From contig NZ_CP048878.1 of assembly GCF_011009015.1 (NCBI RefSeq), positions 1-64,000 of the forward strand: a stretch of 64,000 nucleotides of DNA. The letters are read 5' to 3'. Shown piece by piece: positions 38,454 through 48,285 of this stretch. The DNA is from Spartinivicinus ruber (GTDB lineage: Bacteria > Pseudomonadota > Gammaproteobacteria > Pseudomonadales > Zooshikellaceae). A program made the position numbers and the translations under genes. Numbering within the stretch: position 1 is the first letter of the stretch; each line of letters starts with the position of its first letter. Below the pieces are notes generated by a model. It made no database searches. It saw only the letters and a program-made list of their open reading frames with translations, and was not told the DNA's origin.

Positions 38454-41400
38454 ATGCTAACACAGCTTCAACTGTCTTCTGCACAATATGGCATTTGGTT
38501 GGGACAGCAATTAAACCTTGAAAGCGCCGTTTATAATACAGCTGAGTTTGTTGAAATTGTTGGCCCAGTCCAGGAAGAGGTGCTGAAGCAGGCAATCCAC
38601 ATGGCTTGGCAAGAAGCGAAGGCGCTTAGAGTAAGAATTGTTAAACAAAATAATACACCCCGCCAAACTGTTCAGCCGTTAACAGAGTGTTCAGTGGCTG
38701 TCATTGACTTTTCTTCTAAAGACAGCCCAGAGTTATTAGCTGAGCAATGGATGAAAAAGCACATAAAAGAGTCAATTGACTTATCAACGGACTTTCCCTG
38801 CTATCAGGTGTTATTGAAATTATCAGCTGGCAAATATTATTGGTATCAACGTATTCACCATGTAGCGATAGATGGTTATGGTTTTTCATTATTTAGCAAA
38901 CGAGTGGCTGACTTATATACAGCCCTTGTTACCAATAGCAATCCTACATCTAAGCCGTTTGCTGATTTAGAGAGAGTGATAGAAGAAGATAAAGCTTATA
39001 GAAATTCTGCAAAGTTTTTACAGGATCAAGCTTTTTGGCAAGAACGAATGAGCAATTTAAATCAAGTTGCCAGTTTTTCAGCAAATACAGCTAGTTTTTC
39101 ATTAAGCTTTATTAGAAAAACGAATAAGCTAGATCAGCAACTATTTAGTCGTATTGAATCACTAGCAAATCACCTGAATGTTTCTTGGGCTGATTTACTT
39201 ATGGCTGCTTTTGCAGTTCTTATTAACCGACATACACATCAGTCAGCCGATATTGTATTGGGTTTACCTGTGATGAATCGTTTAGGATCTGCCTCGCTAC
39301 GTGTGCCGTGTATGCAGATGAATATTATTCCAATCAGGCTGACTATTCATAAGGATGATACCTTTATTGATGTTATCAACTTAGTTAAAGAAGAAGTCAG
39401 GTTGACTAAAAGACATCAGAAGTATCGTTATGAAGATATGAAGCGGGATCTTAACCTATTAGGGGGTAACAAGCGTTTGTTTGGTCCTGTTATCAATATT
39501 ATGCCTTTTGAAGCCGATTTAAGTTTTGCAGGTATTAAAGGCATTACTCATAATCTTTCTGCTGGCCCAGTTGAAGATATTTCGCTTGGTATCTTAACTA
39601 ATACAATAGAGCAGGGGTTGTATATTAATCTTGATGCCAACCCAGCTTGCTATGACGATCAAGCGGTTCAAGGGCTACTGGTAAAGTATTTAGCCTTGAT
39701 TGAGATATTAATAGAGAACCCTTCTACTAAAGTACGCAGGCACTCGCACACTATACAGTTTATTGATGGTGGTGAAAATGCAGCAGCTCAAATAACAGTT
39801 ATTCAACAGTTTTCTAAGGTTGTAAAACAGCATGCAGATAAAGTCGCTTTGGTGCATGAAAATAATGAGCTGACCTACCGGGAGTTGAATGTTAAAGCTG
39901 CACAGATTGCAGATTTAATTATAAGTTGTTGCAATAAATCTAATCCGTTGGTCGCAATAATGTTACCAAGAAGCTTGGATGCAATTAGTGCTATTTTAGG
40001 TTCTCTAATGGCTGGGGCCGGTTACTTGCCTTTAGACCCAGAAGGACCTGAATTAAGAAATAATGAAGTATTAAATGATTCTGAGCCAGACTTAGTAATT
40101 AGCTATGAGAAGTATCAACCAACTGTTTCTTATGATAAGAACAAGTTTGTTTTTATTGATCAACTTGCAGAAGAAAGTGTGGTAAAGCTTCAGAATTCAA
40201 TAACCCTGTTATCTGAAATACCCTCTTCATCTTTAGCGTATGTTATTTATACATCAGGATCAACGGGAAAACCAAATGGAGTAGCAGTTAGTCATGCAGC
40301 ATTAGCCAATTTTATAACAGCTGCTTCTCAAAGTTATGGTATCGATCATACTGAAGTAGTCTTACAGTTTGCACCATTACACTTTGATGCCAGTGTAGAA
40401 GAGATATTTCTCACGTTATGTAATGGTGGCACCCTTGTGCTGCGTACAGAAGAAATGATCAACTCGGTACAGCAACTGTTAACAGCTTGTGAGTTAAATA
40501 AAATTACTTTACTCGATTTACCAACGGCGTATTGGCATGAGCTGACGTTAATTGCAACTAAAGAGAATCTCCCTGGAACTTTAAAAACAGTGATTATTGG
40601 AGGTGAAGCGGCTCAACCTGAACGCCTGATCCATTGGCAAAAAAGTGTCGGTAACAAGATTCGATTGCTCAATACTTATGGGCCAACAGAAGTAACAGTA
40701 GTAGCCACGTTTGCAGATATTTCTAATTGTGACATTACTGAAGAGCCGCTAACTATTGGTAAGCCATTGCCTGGTATACAGGCTGTTGTGTTAGATGATC
40801 AGCTATCACCGGCGATAGGGGAAGGTGAGCTATTTCTGTTAGGTAACAGTTTGTCTGATGGTTATTTAAATAGGCCTGATATTAATGAGCGACGTTTTAT
40901 TAGGCTTGATAATTTACCCCAAAAACCGAAAGCGTATCGCACAGGAGATAGAGCTAAGTTAAGTGACAGTGGAGAACTTATCTATTTAGGACGAATTGAT
41001 GATGAATTTAAAATCAGCGGCTATAGGATAAATCCATTAGAAATTGAAAATACGCTTATAAAACAGAATATAATTCAAGATGCAGCAGTGGTTGGCCAGA
41101 TATTGCCAAATGGTAGCAAGCGGTTGGTGGCATTTATAGTACCATTGCAAAATGAAACTAAAAAAGTTACGCCTGAAAAAATCCGCCAGATTCTGTTGAA
41201 AGAAATACCGCCAGCAGTGGTGCCTTCAATAATAGAAGTTCTAAAAGAACTACCGAAAACAACATCAGGAAAGATTGATAGAAAGCAGCTTAAACAGCTA
41301 TATGCAAAAATTGACTCGAAACAGTCAGTAGCTATAACAACAACGCCCTTAGAAAAGAAAGTGCTTAATATCTGGTCAGAAGTGTTGGGTCAAACTCAGT

Positions 41401-42785
41401 TAAGTCCACAAGATGACTTTTTTAAATTAGGCGGACAGTCACTACAAACGATCCAAATTGCTAATCGATTAAGTATAGAGCTGAGTCGAGAAGTAGCGGT
41501 GATGGATATTTTTAAATTTCCTGTTGCGGCAGATCTGGCTGCTGTTTTGGAAAGTAATACAGAAGAGTTGGTGACTAATAGCTTTGAACAAATGATGTTA
41601 GAAGATATTCAGCTAGCAGAAGAACTTGTTCCAAGTAAGCTTAAGGATGCAGTTATCAATCCAAAACCTAACAAAGTACTACTAACTGGTGCTACTGGTT
41701 TTGTGGGAGCTCAGCTGCTTTATAAGTTATTGATGAATACTTCAGCTGATGTTTATTGTTTGGTGAGAGCAAATGACCAGCAGCATGCCATGCGACGTTT
41801 GCAGGCAGCATTAGAGCAACAACAACTAGCAGTGCAAAACATTGAACAAAGGGTTATACCTGTCGTTAGTGATTTAAGTAAACCTCAACTTGGTTTGAGT
41901 GATGAAGAATATAGCTTTTTAGCCACAGAGTGTGATGCAATCTATCACAATGGTGCTGTTGTTAGTGTGGTTCGAGAGTATTCTAGCTTACGTGAAGCTA
42001 ATGTTATAGCGACCAAAGAGCTACTTAAATTAGCAGCCAGTATTCGAACTGTACCTTTTCATCATATATCTACTCAGGCTGTCGGTGCCCCTACCAAGAT
42101 AATGGATTCTTTGCCGGAAACTTTTATCGACAGACATTCCGGCTTACTTGATGGTTACCAGCAAAGTAAGTGGGCGGCAGAATATTTGGTTAAACAGGCA
42201 GGCGAACGAGGGCTACCAGTCTCACTATATAGACTAGGCAGAGTAACCGGTGCTGAGACCACGGGCTTTGTTAATAGTCAGGATTTTTTTTGGCGAATTG
42301 TTCATGCAAGTTTACCTGCCAAGGCATTCCCAAGCATTAATGTAGCGGAAGTGTGGACGCCTGTTGATTTTGTAGCAGAAACGATCAGTCGTATTTCGTT
42401 AACCCAAGGTTTAACTACCAGGGTTTTCAATATCGCTTTAGATGAAAAAGTAGGCCTGACAGTTTTATTTCAATGGATTAAAGAGTTTGGCTTTGAAATG
42501 AAGGCTTTACCACTTCCTGAATGGAAGCAACAAGTTGAGAAACAATCCACTGATCAGGACTTAGCAACAATGGCATTCTTTGATATGCGAGAGTCTGCTG
42601 TTAGTACAAAAGCAGAGCCTTCCGAAACAGAGTTCAGAATAGCTAATGCTCAATTCAAACAAGCTCTTAAACAAACAGGGTTAGCTCAACCAGTTATTAA
42701 TAAACAGTTGTTGTTTAAATATTTACAATATGCAGTAAACAATCAACTGATTTCAACCCCTAACAGTGATGCTCAAAGGGTATAG
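38454..42785 (+). CDS. NRPS with C-A-T-thioester reductase layout (MxcG-like)
   Basis: This 1443-residue single-module synthetase has a condensation domain (about 1-430, HHVAIDG at 135-141), an adenylation domain (about 455-960, TSGSTG at 600-605, TYGPTE, YRTGDRA), a carrier domain (LGGQSL, phosphopantetheine Ser996) and a terminal NAD(P)H reductase (GATGFVG at 1079-1085). My by-eye A-domain code is D-A-E-D-I-G-T-V-V-K, which I remember for the lysine-activating MxcG of myxochelin synthesis. The reductase would release the chain as an aldehyde. A starter condensation domain implies an aryl-carrier partner encoded elsewhere. A Fur-like box lies upstream. Confidence 0.9.
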   Translation: MLTQLQLSSAQYGIWLGQQLNLESAVYNTAEFVEIVGPVQEEVLKQAIHMAWQEAKALRVRIVKQNNTPRQTVQPLTECSVAVIDFSSKDSPELLAEQWMKKHIKESIDLSTDFPCYQVLLKLSAGKYYWYQRIHHVAIDGYGFSLFSKRVADLYTALVTNSNPTSKPFADLERVIEEDKAYRNSAKFLQDQAFWQERMSNLNQVASFSANTASFSLSFIRKTNKLDQQLFSRIESLANHLNVSWADLLMAAFAVLINRHTHQSADIVLGLPVMNRLGSASLRVPCMQMNIIPIRLTIHKDDTFIDVINLVKEEVRLTKRHQKYRYEDMKRDLNLLGGNKRLFGPVINIMPFEADLSFAGIKGITHNLSAGPVEDISLGILTNTIEQGLYINLDANPACYDDQAVQGLLVKYLALIEILIENPSTKVRRHSHTIQFIDGGENAAAQITVIQQFSKVVKQHADKVALVHENNELTYRELNVKAAQIADLIISCCNKSNPLVAIMLPRSLDAISAILGSLMAGAGYLPLDPEGPELRNNEVLNDSEPDLVISYEKYQPTVSYDKNKFVFIDQLAEESVVKLQNSITLLSEIPSSSLAYVIYTSGSTGKPNGVAVSHAALANFITAASQSYGIDHTEVVLQFAPLHFDASVEEIFLTLCNGGTLVLRTEEMINSVQQLLTACELNKITLLDLPTAYWHELTLIATKENLPGTLKTVIIGGEAAQPERLIHWQKSVGNKIRLLNTYGPTEVTVVATFADISNCDITEEPLTIGKPLPGIQAVVLDDQLSPAIGEGELFLLGNSLSDGYLNRPDINERRFIRLDNLPQKPKAYRTGDRAKLSDSGELIYLGRIDDEFKISGYRINPLEIENTLIKQNIIQDAAVVGQILPNGSKRLVAFIVPLQNETKKVTPEKIRQILLKEIPPAVVPSIIEVLKELPKTTSGKIDRKQLKQLYAKIDSKQSVAITTTPLEKKVLNIWSEVLGQTQLSPQDDFFKLGGQSLQTIQIANRLSIELSREVAVMDIFKFPVAADLAAVLESNTEELVTNSFEQMMLEDIQLAEELVPSKLKDAVINPKPNKVLLTGATGFVGAQLLYKLLMNTSADVYCLVRANDQQHAMRRLQAALEQQQLAVQNIEQRVIPVVSDLSKPQLGLSDEEYSFLATECDAIYHNGAVVSVVREYSSLREANVIATKELLKLAASIRTVPFHHISTQAVGAPTKIMDSLPETFIDRHSGLLDGYQQSKWAAEYLVKQAGERGLPVSLYRLGRVTGAETTGFVNSQDFFWRIVHASLPAKAFPSINVAEVWTPVDFVAETISRISLTQGLTTRVFNIALDEKVGLTVLFQWIKEFGFEMKALPLPEWKQQVEKQSTDQDLATMAFFDMRESAVSTKAEPSETEFRIANAQFKQALKQTGLAQPVINKQLLFKYLQYAVNNQLISTPNSDAQRV

Positions 42786-42835
42786 AAATTAATATTTGGC
42801 AAATCAGTATTTTAAATCTTGTTAAGGGGAAAAAC

Positions 42836-43702
42836 TTGAGTAATCAAACTGCTGAAGCAGCAAAGCTTGCTATAAACCACAATGGGCCAAAACGTACACC
42901 ACCGAGGCTTTTGCAGGTTGTAAAAACGGAGTGCATTTCGCCTCATATGCAGCGTATTACACTTTCTGGTGACGCTATTAAGGATTTTCCTGAGGATAGA
43001 AATGGTGCGCATATAAAAGTTTTTTTACCGCTTGCTCATCAGGATAAACCCGTTTTGCCTACATTAGGCCCAAAAGGGATTATATGGCCACCGAAAGAAG
43101 AAAAACCCATTACACGCACTTATAGTGTACGTAAATATCGTCGTGAGAAGGAAGAACTAGAAGTAGATTTTGTATTACATGGTCATGATAGCCCAGCTTC
43201 TGGTTGGGCGCTTAAAGCTAAACCAGGTGATTTTTTAGGAATAGCTGGTCCTGGTGGGCCAGATCCACTGTTGGCACCTGCTGATTGGCATATTATTGCA
43301 GGTGATATGACGGCGTTACCAGCAATCTCCGCGTTGCTTGAAGAGTTGCCAGAATATACGTCAGGGCATGTGTTTATAGAGGTAACAGATGAGTCTGAAC
43401 GGCAGCCATTAGCTACTCGATCAGTGATGGAAATTCATTGGCTATATCGAGGTAACCTGACTGCTGGGAGAAGTACCCTACAGTTGGATGCAATTAAGCA
43501 AGTAGACAAACCAGAAAATATAGAGGCTGTTTCAGCATGGGTTGCTGGTGAAAATAATGCAGTAGTCAATATCCGCAACTATTTAAAAGCTAAGTATGGG
43601 CTTACCAGGAAAAACTTATACGCTGTTCCTTATTGGCGTGATGGCTTTGATGAAGAAGGCTATCATGAGGATAGGCATAAGGTTATGGACGAAGAGTATT
43701 AA
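42836..43702 (+). CDS. Siderophore-interacting FAD-dependent ferric reductase
   Basis: This 288-residue member of the SIP/ViuB family releases iron from ferric-siderophores in the cytoplasm with NAD(P)H. The FAD-binding motif RTYSVR and the family-typical DFVLHGHDSPASGWALKAKPGDFLGIAGPGG and VAGENNAV segments are clear. The start is TTG with AAGGGGA just upstream. It follows the NRPS by 50 bases, which strongly supports a siderophore role for both genes. Confidence 0.92.
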   Translation: MSNQTAEAAKLAINHNGPKRTPPRLLQVVKTECISPHMQRITLSGDAIKDFPEDRNGAHIKVFLPLAHQDKPVLPTLGPKGIIWPPKEEKPITRTYSVRKYRREKEELEVDFVLHGHDSPASGWALKAKPGDFLGIAGPGGPDPLLAPADWHIIAGDMTALPAISALLEELPEYTSGHVFIEVTDESERQPLATRSVMEIHWLYRGNLTAGRSTLQLDAIKQVDKPENIEAVSAWVAGENNAVVNIRNYLKAKYGLTRKNLYAVPYWRDGFDEEGYHEDRHKVMDEEY

Positions 43703-43708
43703 AATTGT

Positions 43709-43830
43709 ACCCTTCGCGAATGAATTTTAGGCTTTGTTATCGTCGCTCTTCATCCCAGTCATTTAGCTGGTCTAAACTCCTGGGGATTCATCACTCGATG
43801 GCCTAGCCTAAAATGCCCTTCGCTGTGGGT
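43709..43830. repeat. Dispersed palindromic repeat, family A (reference copy)
   Basis: This 122-base unit runs from ACCCTTCGCGAATGA to CCCTTCGCTGTGGGT. Its ends form an imperfect inverted repeat of about 45 bases (ATTTTAGGC against GCCTAAAAT, CTTCATCCC against GGGATTCATC). It has the size and form of a MITE. It lies between the convergent siderophore reductase and binding-protein genes. Confidence 0.8.
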
Positions 43831-43905
43831 ATTATTGCTTTTTTTTAACACCTAAAAATGAGTCGTGAGAGTATATAAAGAGGGAAAAACGAAGGGAGGG
43901 GATAT

Positions 43906-44748
43906 TTAATTAGCATCTATGTTTCTGGAATGAATTTCTCGCAAAGATTGCCAATATTGGTTGATAATTTCTTCAAGCTCACCTGATTGTTTAATTTTTT
44001 CCAGAATTTTATTGAATTTTATTAAAAAGTCTTTTTTATAGTAATAAAATCCCTGATCGTTATTGGTAAAACCCAAATGTCCTTGCTCTTTTGAAATGAC
44101 AGCACCTTCAGTCATTGCCATTACTTTATGTTTCCACTTAGTTTGGCTAATTAGGCTGTGCCATGAAAGTAGTATTGCTTCTCTATCATTCATATAACAG
44201 TCAGTTTCTTTGGCAATTAACATTTTTGTTAGATTCACTTGATTATTTTTAAACTCTTTAACGGTTATCTTTCCTTGTTTTACCAGTTGCCAAAAGCGAT
44301 TGCCAGCAATTTGAAAACCATGATTATTGCCAATGGTTAAGCCGATATAATCATTAGGCCAGTTGGGTCGTGGGGTGGTTAAAATATCTGTGCGACAAAA
44401 AACTGAAGTAATTTCATCAAGTATAGGCTTGGATACTGGCCATATATAAGGTCGAGCTTGTTTTTTTAGGTAGGGTGGATACAAAGCAAAGGCCTTTCCA
44501 CTTTTTAATAGTTTTAAGCCTCGCTTCCAAGGTACTGGCACAAGTTGTACACGGAAATTAGGCATTTCTTTGACTATACGCTCGATTATCTGGGTGTAAG
44601 CACCAGTTAGCATTCCATCTTCTACAAAGCTATAAGGGTAGTAGTTATCGTCAGCCAGGATCGTTACATCAATAACCTCAGTCGATAGTGAGTGAGTGGA
44701 ACTTAAGGCAATCACACAACTTAATATGGGTAAGAGTTGTTTGAACAC
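43906..44748 (-). CDS. Periplasmic family-3 solute-binding protein
   Basis: This 280-residue exported protein has an N-terminal signal (FKQLLPILSCVIALSSTHSLS) and the family 3 fold (VTILADDNYYPYSFVEDGMLTGAYTQIIERIVKE). Members bind amino acids or similar small ligands for ABC uptake. No permease or ATPase gene is adjacent, as for the other three binding proteins in this window. The start is GTG with a weak ribosome site. The ligand is unknown. Confidence 0.82.
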   Translation of the reverse strand: MFKQLLPILSCVIALSSTHSLSTEVIDVTILADDNYYPYSFVEDGMLTGAYTQIIERIVKEMPNFRVQLVPVPWKRGLKLLKSGKAFALYPPYLKKQARPYIWPVSKPILDEITSVFCRTDILTTPRPNWPNDYIGLTIGNNHGFQIAGNRFWQLVKQGKITVKEFKNNQVNLTKMLIAKETDCYMNDREAILLSWHSLISQTKWKHKVMAMTEGAVISKEQGHLGFTNNDQGFYYYKKDFLIKFNKILEKIKQSGELEEIINQYWQSLREIHSRNIDAN

Positions 44749-45142
44749 TGTCTGTTTTATACTTTACAAGAGCTGGTTACATTGCTACAGCTTACGATAG
44801 CACATAGCTGAGACTTAACAACTTGTTTAGCAGCTCACTTTATAGGCTGTAAAAATGTCTGCAATCAAGTTTTCCATCAAATGTTCTTATTGTCCTGTTG
44901 TTTGTTTGTAAGTCAATATGATTAACTAAGTGCTAATTCCTCATCATTTTTTTGATCGCTATGGCTGCTATATAATTATTAGAAGTTTGCTATTTATACA
45001 ATTGGTAATATAATACGACTTATGATATCTAGTGATACTTTTTGTAGATTAGTTTATAGGTTGATTTTTGTTCGGTAGGCTGAGTCATCGCCTTTTATAT
45101 TTTTGTGGGATAAAAAAAAATAATAAATTAATCCTTACAATT
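44749..45142. other. Non-coding stretch
   Basis: This AT-rich stretch shows no credible ORF, RNA or repeat. The promoter of the upstream-reading binding protein at 44748 is expected at its left end. Confidence 0.5.
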
Positions 45143-45454
45143 TTATTTTGAAGTTTCTCTCCAAAGCGCGAGTCCTTTTTCTAAGGCTTTTTCTGTTGCG
45201 CTACTATTCTTTAAATCTATTTCAATTTTAGCAAGTTTTCCTGTGAGTCCTTGATCATGGCCCAGTATATATTAAATCAATAAGTACCCTAAGTTGACGA
45301 CTAAATTGATTAAAACTATGGCGATAGCGCCTATCAAATTTGAGGAGTTCTTTGATTCCTGCCATAAATAAGGTGGGTATTCTGGGTTACCTGTTGCTAA
45401 TAATTTTGCACAGAACAGAACATTACGTTGTTCATCCACATGCAATTCCAGCAT
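45143..45454 (-). pseudogene. Remnant of a family-3 solute-binding protein
   Basis: One minus-strand frame reads MLELHVDEQRNVLFCAKLLA, then TGNPEYPPYLWQES...LIGAIAIVLINLVVNLGY, which resembles the start of the mature binding domain. After an in-frame TAA at 45272-45274 the same frame continues for about 42 codons (GHDQGLTGKLAKIEIDLKNS...) to a stop at 45143. At roughly 100 codons it is far shorter than the family (about 250) and has probably lost its middle. It is a decayed relative of the nearby binding-protein genes. Confidence 0.6.
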
Positions 45455-45491
45455 AAAGTGTTAATGAAACCAGAATTTTTAAGGGTAAAAC

Positions 45492-45620
45492 ATGGGGGTG
45501 ACCCTGTTTGTTTCTTACGAGACTACATTCTATTCGAATACAGAGGAGCAGTCTCAATGGGAGCGAATGTTTGCTTCCATTGAGCAATTAAGTTCACTGG
45601 TTAATAGTTCTAATGGGTGA
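45492..45620 (+). CDS. Possible small protein of 42 residues
   Basis: The ORF MGVTLFVSYETTFYSNTEEQ...LVNSSNG begins at an ATG with AAGGG six bases upstream. Composition is protein-like, but there is no recognisable domain or independent support. It could equally be a remnant, as the area is decayed. Confidence 0.3.
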   Translation: MGVTLFVSYETTFYSNTEEQSQWERMFASIEQLSSLVNSSNG

Positions 45621-45657
45621 ATGGTGAAATTGGAGTGTTGCAAAAGACGGTGGGTTG

Positions 45658-47046
45658 TTAACCCCGTATCCGCCTTACACGAAAGGAACGTCCTTTTAAC
45701 TTACCTTCAGACAATTTTTTTAAAGCAGGCTTAGTTGCTTCTTTAGTTACTGCTACATAGGAGCAATAATCAAAAATATGAATTTTACCAACTTGCTTGC
45801 CTGCAATACCATTTTTTCCTGTTAGTGCACCAAGAATATCACCAGGTCTTACTTTTTGTTTTTTGCCGCCGTCAATTTGCAAAGTTGTCATTGATGGCCT
45901 ATGAACATCTTTTTCTAATAAGCTGAATGGCGGTAAAGGCTCAGGAGTAATTGTATGGGTAAGGTAGTCTTCTAATTGCGCAATTTTGTAGCTTTCATTA
46001 TCGCTATACAGGGTGCAAGCTATACCTTTGCTACCAGCTCTACCTGTTCGTCCAATGCGATGTACGTGTACCTCACTATCGCGAGCAGGCTGATAATTGA
46101 TAACTGCATCTAAGGCGTCAATATCCAACCCTCGAGCGGCAACATCAGTTGCAACAAGAATAGATGCGCTTTTATTCGCAAAGCGCACCAGGGTCTGATC
46201 CCGGGCTTTTTGTTCTAAATCGCCATGTAAAGCCAGCGCACTAAAGCCTTGGCTGCATAGCTCGTTAGCGATTTCCTGGGTTTCACGTTTGGTATTACAA
46301 AACACTACCGCAGACTCGGGGCGATATTTTAGTATCAGCAAGCGTAGTGCAGTGTTGCGTTGCTTATTATTTTCTAGTTTATAAAAATACTGTTTGATAC
46401 TGGAACTGTCATGAGTTGCAGCTACTTGCACCATTACTGGCTGACTCATGATATTAGCCGCAATTGTTTGAATTTGATCAGGATAAGTCGCGCTGAATAA
46501 TAACGTTTGGCGCTGATTAGGAATGTGACCAATGATAGCCTCAAGAGCCGTTTGAAAGCCCATATCTAACATGCGATCTGCTTCGTCCAGCACCAGTGTA
46601 GTTAAATTATCTAGCTGTAATGTTCTTTTACGTAAATGTTCTTCAATGCGCCCAGGTGTGCCCACAATAATATGAGCCCCATGTTCTAGTGAGCCAATTT
46701 GTGGACCAAATGGCATACCGCCGCATAGGGTTAGCACTTTAATGTTGTGGATAGCTCTGGCCAGTTTGCGAATTTCTTTTGCTACTTGGTCGGCCAGCTC
46801 CCGGGTAGGGCAAAGCACTAGAGACTGTACACAAAAACGCTTTACATCAAGACTGCTTAATAGCCCCAAACCAAACGCTACGGTTTTACCTGAGCCGGTT
46901 TTACCCTGCGCAATAACATCTTTACCTTGCAAAATAGCTGGTAAGCTCTGTGCCTGAATTGGCGTCATAACTTGATAGTTAAGTGATGTAAGGTTGCTAA
47001 GCAGTTCAGGGGTTAGCTTAAGGGTGGCAAAGGAGGCTTGGTTCAT
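45658..47046 (-). CDS. dbpA: ATP-dependent RNA helicase DbpA
   Basis: DbpA is the DEAD-box helicase that acts on the 23S rRNA hairpin 92 during 50S assembly. It has the Q motif, AQGKTGSGKT, PTRELA, DEAD, SAT, and HRIGRTGRAG, and a C-terminal RNA-binding domain (KVRPGDILGALTGKNGIAGKQVGKIHIFDYCSYVAV) typical for DbpA. At 462 residues it matches E. coli DbpA (457). I chose the ATG at 47046 over a TTG two codons upstream. It appears monocistronic. Confidence 0.95.
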   Translation of the reverse strand: MNQASFATLKLTPELLSNLTSLNYQVMTPIQAQSLPAILQGKDVIAQGKTGSGKTVAFGLGLLSSLDVKRFCVQSLVLCPTRELADQVAKEIRKLARAIHNIKVLTLCGGMPFGPQIGSLEHGAHIIVGTPGRIEEHLRKRTLQLDNLTTLVLDEADRMLDMGFQTALEAIIGHIPNQRQTLLFSATYPDQIQTIAANIMSQPVMVQVAATHDSSSIKQYFYKLENNKQRNTALRLLILKYRPESAVVFCNTKRETQEIANELCSQGFSALALHGDLEQKARDQTLVRFANKSASILVATDVAARGLDIDALDAVINYQPARDSEVHVHRIGRTGRAGSKGIACTLYSDNESYKIAQLEDYLTHTITPEPLPPFSLLEKDVHRPSMTTLQIDGGKKQKVRPGDILGALTGKNGIAGKQVGKIHIFDYCSYVAVTKEATKPALKKLSEGKLKGRSFRVRRIRG

Positions 47047-47052
47047 GAACAA

Positions 47053-47466
47053 TTACCTGAATTACAACGTTGGCTGACTTGGCCTAATACTGCTGGTGCT
47101 ATGGCGATGTAGCCTTGGTTAACCTTATACCCTTTGCTTTGGGGGATCAGTATCAGTCACAAAGGTGGCATTGTAACAGAACTGTCTGTAAATGGCGCAA
47201 TGGCTTTTAGAGAATCTACGGGGTCGGCTTAGTAGCATTCAATGCTTTTAATTTTCCTAACATTGAGTGATACAACTATTACTGTTCTAGATCTGATGCC
47301 ACCATTTATATGCTTTTGGGGCATCAGTTAGTTAGAGAATACCCGGTAGCAGGTATTAATATATGGTGTGAAATTAACGTACCCCTCAGCAAGCATGCAG
47401 TACTAAAAATATTTTTAGTACTTACACATACTGTCTGAGGGTAGACTGTACAGCAATATAGACTAA
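47053..47466. other. Intergenic stretch with palindrome
   Basis: Upstream DNA of dbpA with no ORF. It ends with the bipartite palindrome at 47381-47442, next to the mscS stop codon. Confidence 0.55.
47381..47442. repeat. Bipartite palindrome downstream of mscS
   Basis: A perfect 22-base palindrome GTACTAAAAAT/ATTTTTAGTAC (47400-47421) is enclosed by outer arms ACCCCTCAG (47381-47389) and CTGAGGGT (47435-47442). It may terminate mscS transcription or be a mobile palindromic unit. Confidence 0.65.
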
Positions 47467-48285
47467 CTATTTATCCTTATGAAGATGTACATCCATTTGT
47501 GGAAAAGGAATTGAAATATTTGCATCATCCAAGGCGAGCTTAATCTTTTCTACTAAATCGAAATAAGTGGGCCAGTAATCTACTGTATTAACCCATGGGC
47601 GAACAGCAAAATTAACGCTTGAGTCTGCCAACTCCAATACAGCTACTGTATAGCCAGGCTCTTTAAGTACACGCACATCAGCATCAAGTATTGAAGAAAG
47701 CACCTGCTTGGCTTCCTTAAGGTCAGCTTCGTAGCCTACGCCGATCACCAAATCTATACGACGGGTTTTCTCTCTAGAGTAATTAACAATAGCATCAGAC
47801 ATAACTGATGAGTTAGGCATTATTATGACTTTATTATCAGGAGTACGCAGCTCCGTTGAAAAAATCTCTATTTTAGTTACGGTACCTGACTGACCACCAG
47901 CTTCAATATAGTCTCCTGACTTAAATGGACGTAAAAGTATAATCAAAACACCCGAAGCAAAGTTAGATAATGAACCTTGTAAAGCCAAGCCAACGGCAAG
48001 ACCTGCAGCACCTAGAATGGCAATAAAAGAGGTGGTTTCAATCCCTACTTGAGAAAGAGCCATCAAGACTGTTGCAGCAAGAACAATGGCATAGACAATA
48101 CTTGAAACGAAAGAACCTACAGCTTTATCAACCTTACGACTATTAAAAGCTTTTTCGGTTAATTTGCCACATAACTTAGCAACTCGAATCCCAATAAATA
48201 AGACGACAAAAGCTAGTGTGATCTGTACTGCATACTCAATTAAAAGGTCTGAGTTTTCATTCACCCAATTTAATGCAGACTCCAT
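47467..48285 (-). CDS. mscS: Small-conductance mechanosensitive channel MscS
   Basis: This 272-residue inner-membrane channel protects against hypo-osmotic shock. It has three N-terminal membrane spans, with the pore-lining TM3 rich in Gly/Ala (AILGAAGLAVGLALQGSLSNFASGVLIILLRPF), then the cytoplasmic beta domain (GDYIEAGGQSGTVTKIEIFSTELRTPDNKVIIMPNS). Length and order match E. coli MscS (286). It is monocistronic. Confidence 0.95.
   Translation of the reverse strand: MESALNWVNENSDLLIEYAVQITLAFVVLFIGIRVAKLCGKLTEKAFNSRKVDKAVGSFVSSIVYAIVLAATVLMALSQVGIETTSFIAILGAAGLAVGLALQGSLSNFASGVLIILLRPFKSGDYIEAGGQSGTVTKIEIFSTELRTPDNKVIIMPNSSVMSDAIVNYSREKTRRIDLVIGVGYEADLKEAKQVLSSILDADVRVLKEPGYTVAVLELADSSVNFAVRPWVNTVDYWPTYFDLVEKIKLALDDANISIPFPQMDVHLHKDK

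Noticed and set aside
45272..45454. 60-residue ORF as an intact small membrane protein
   Set aside because: Its sequence continues in frame after the stop and resembles a binding-protein fragment, so it is better explained as a pseudogene.
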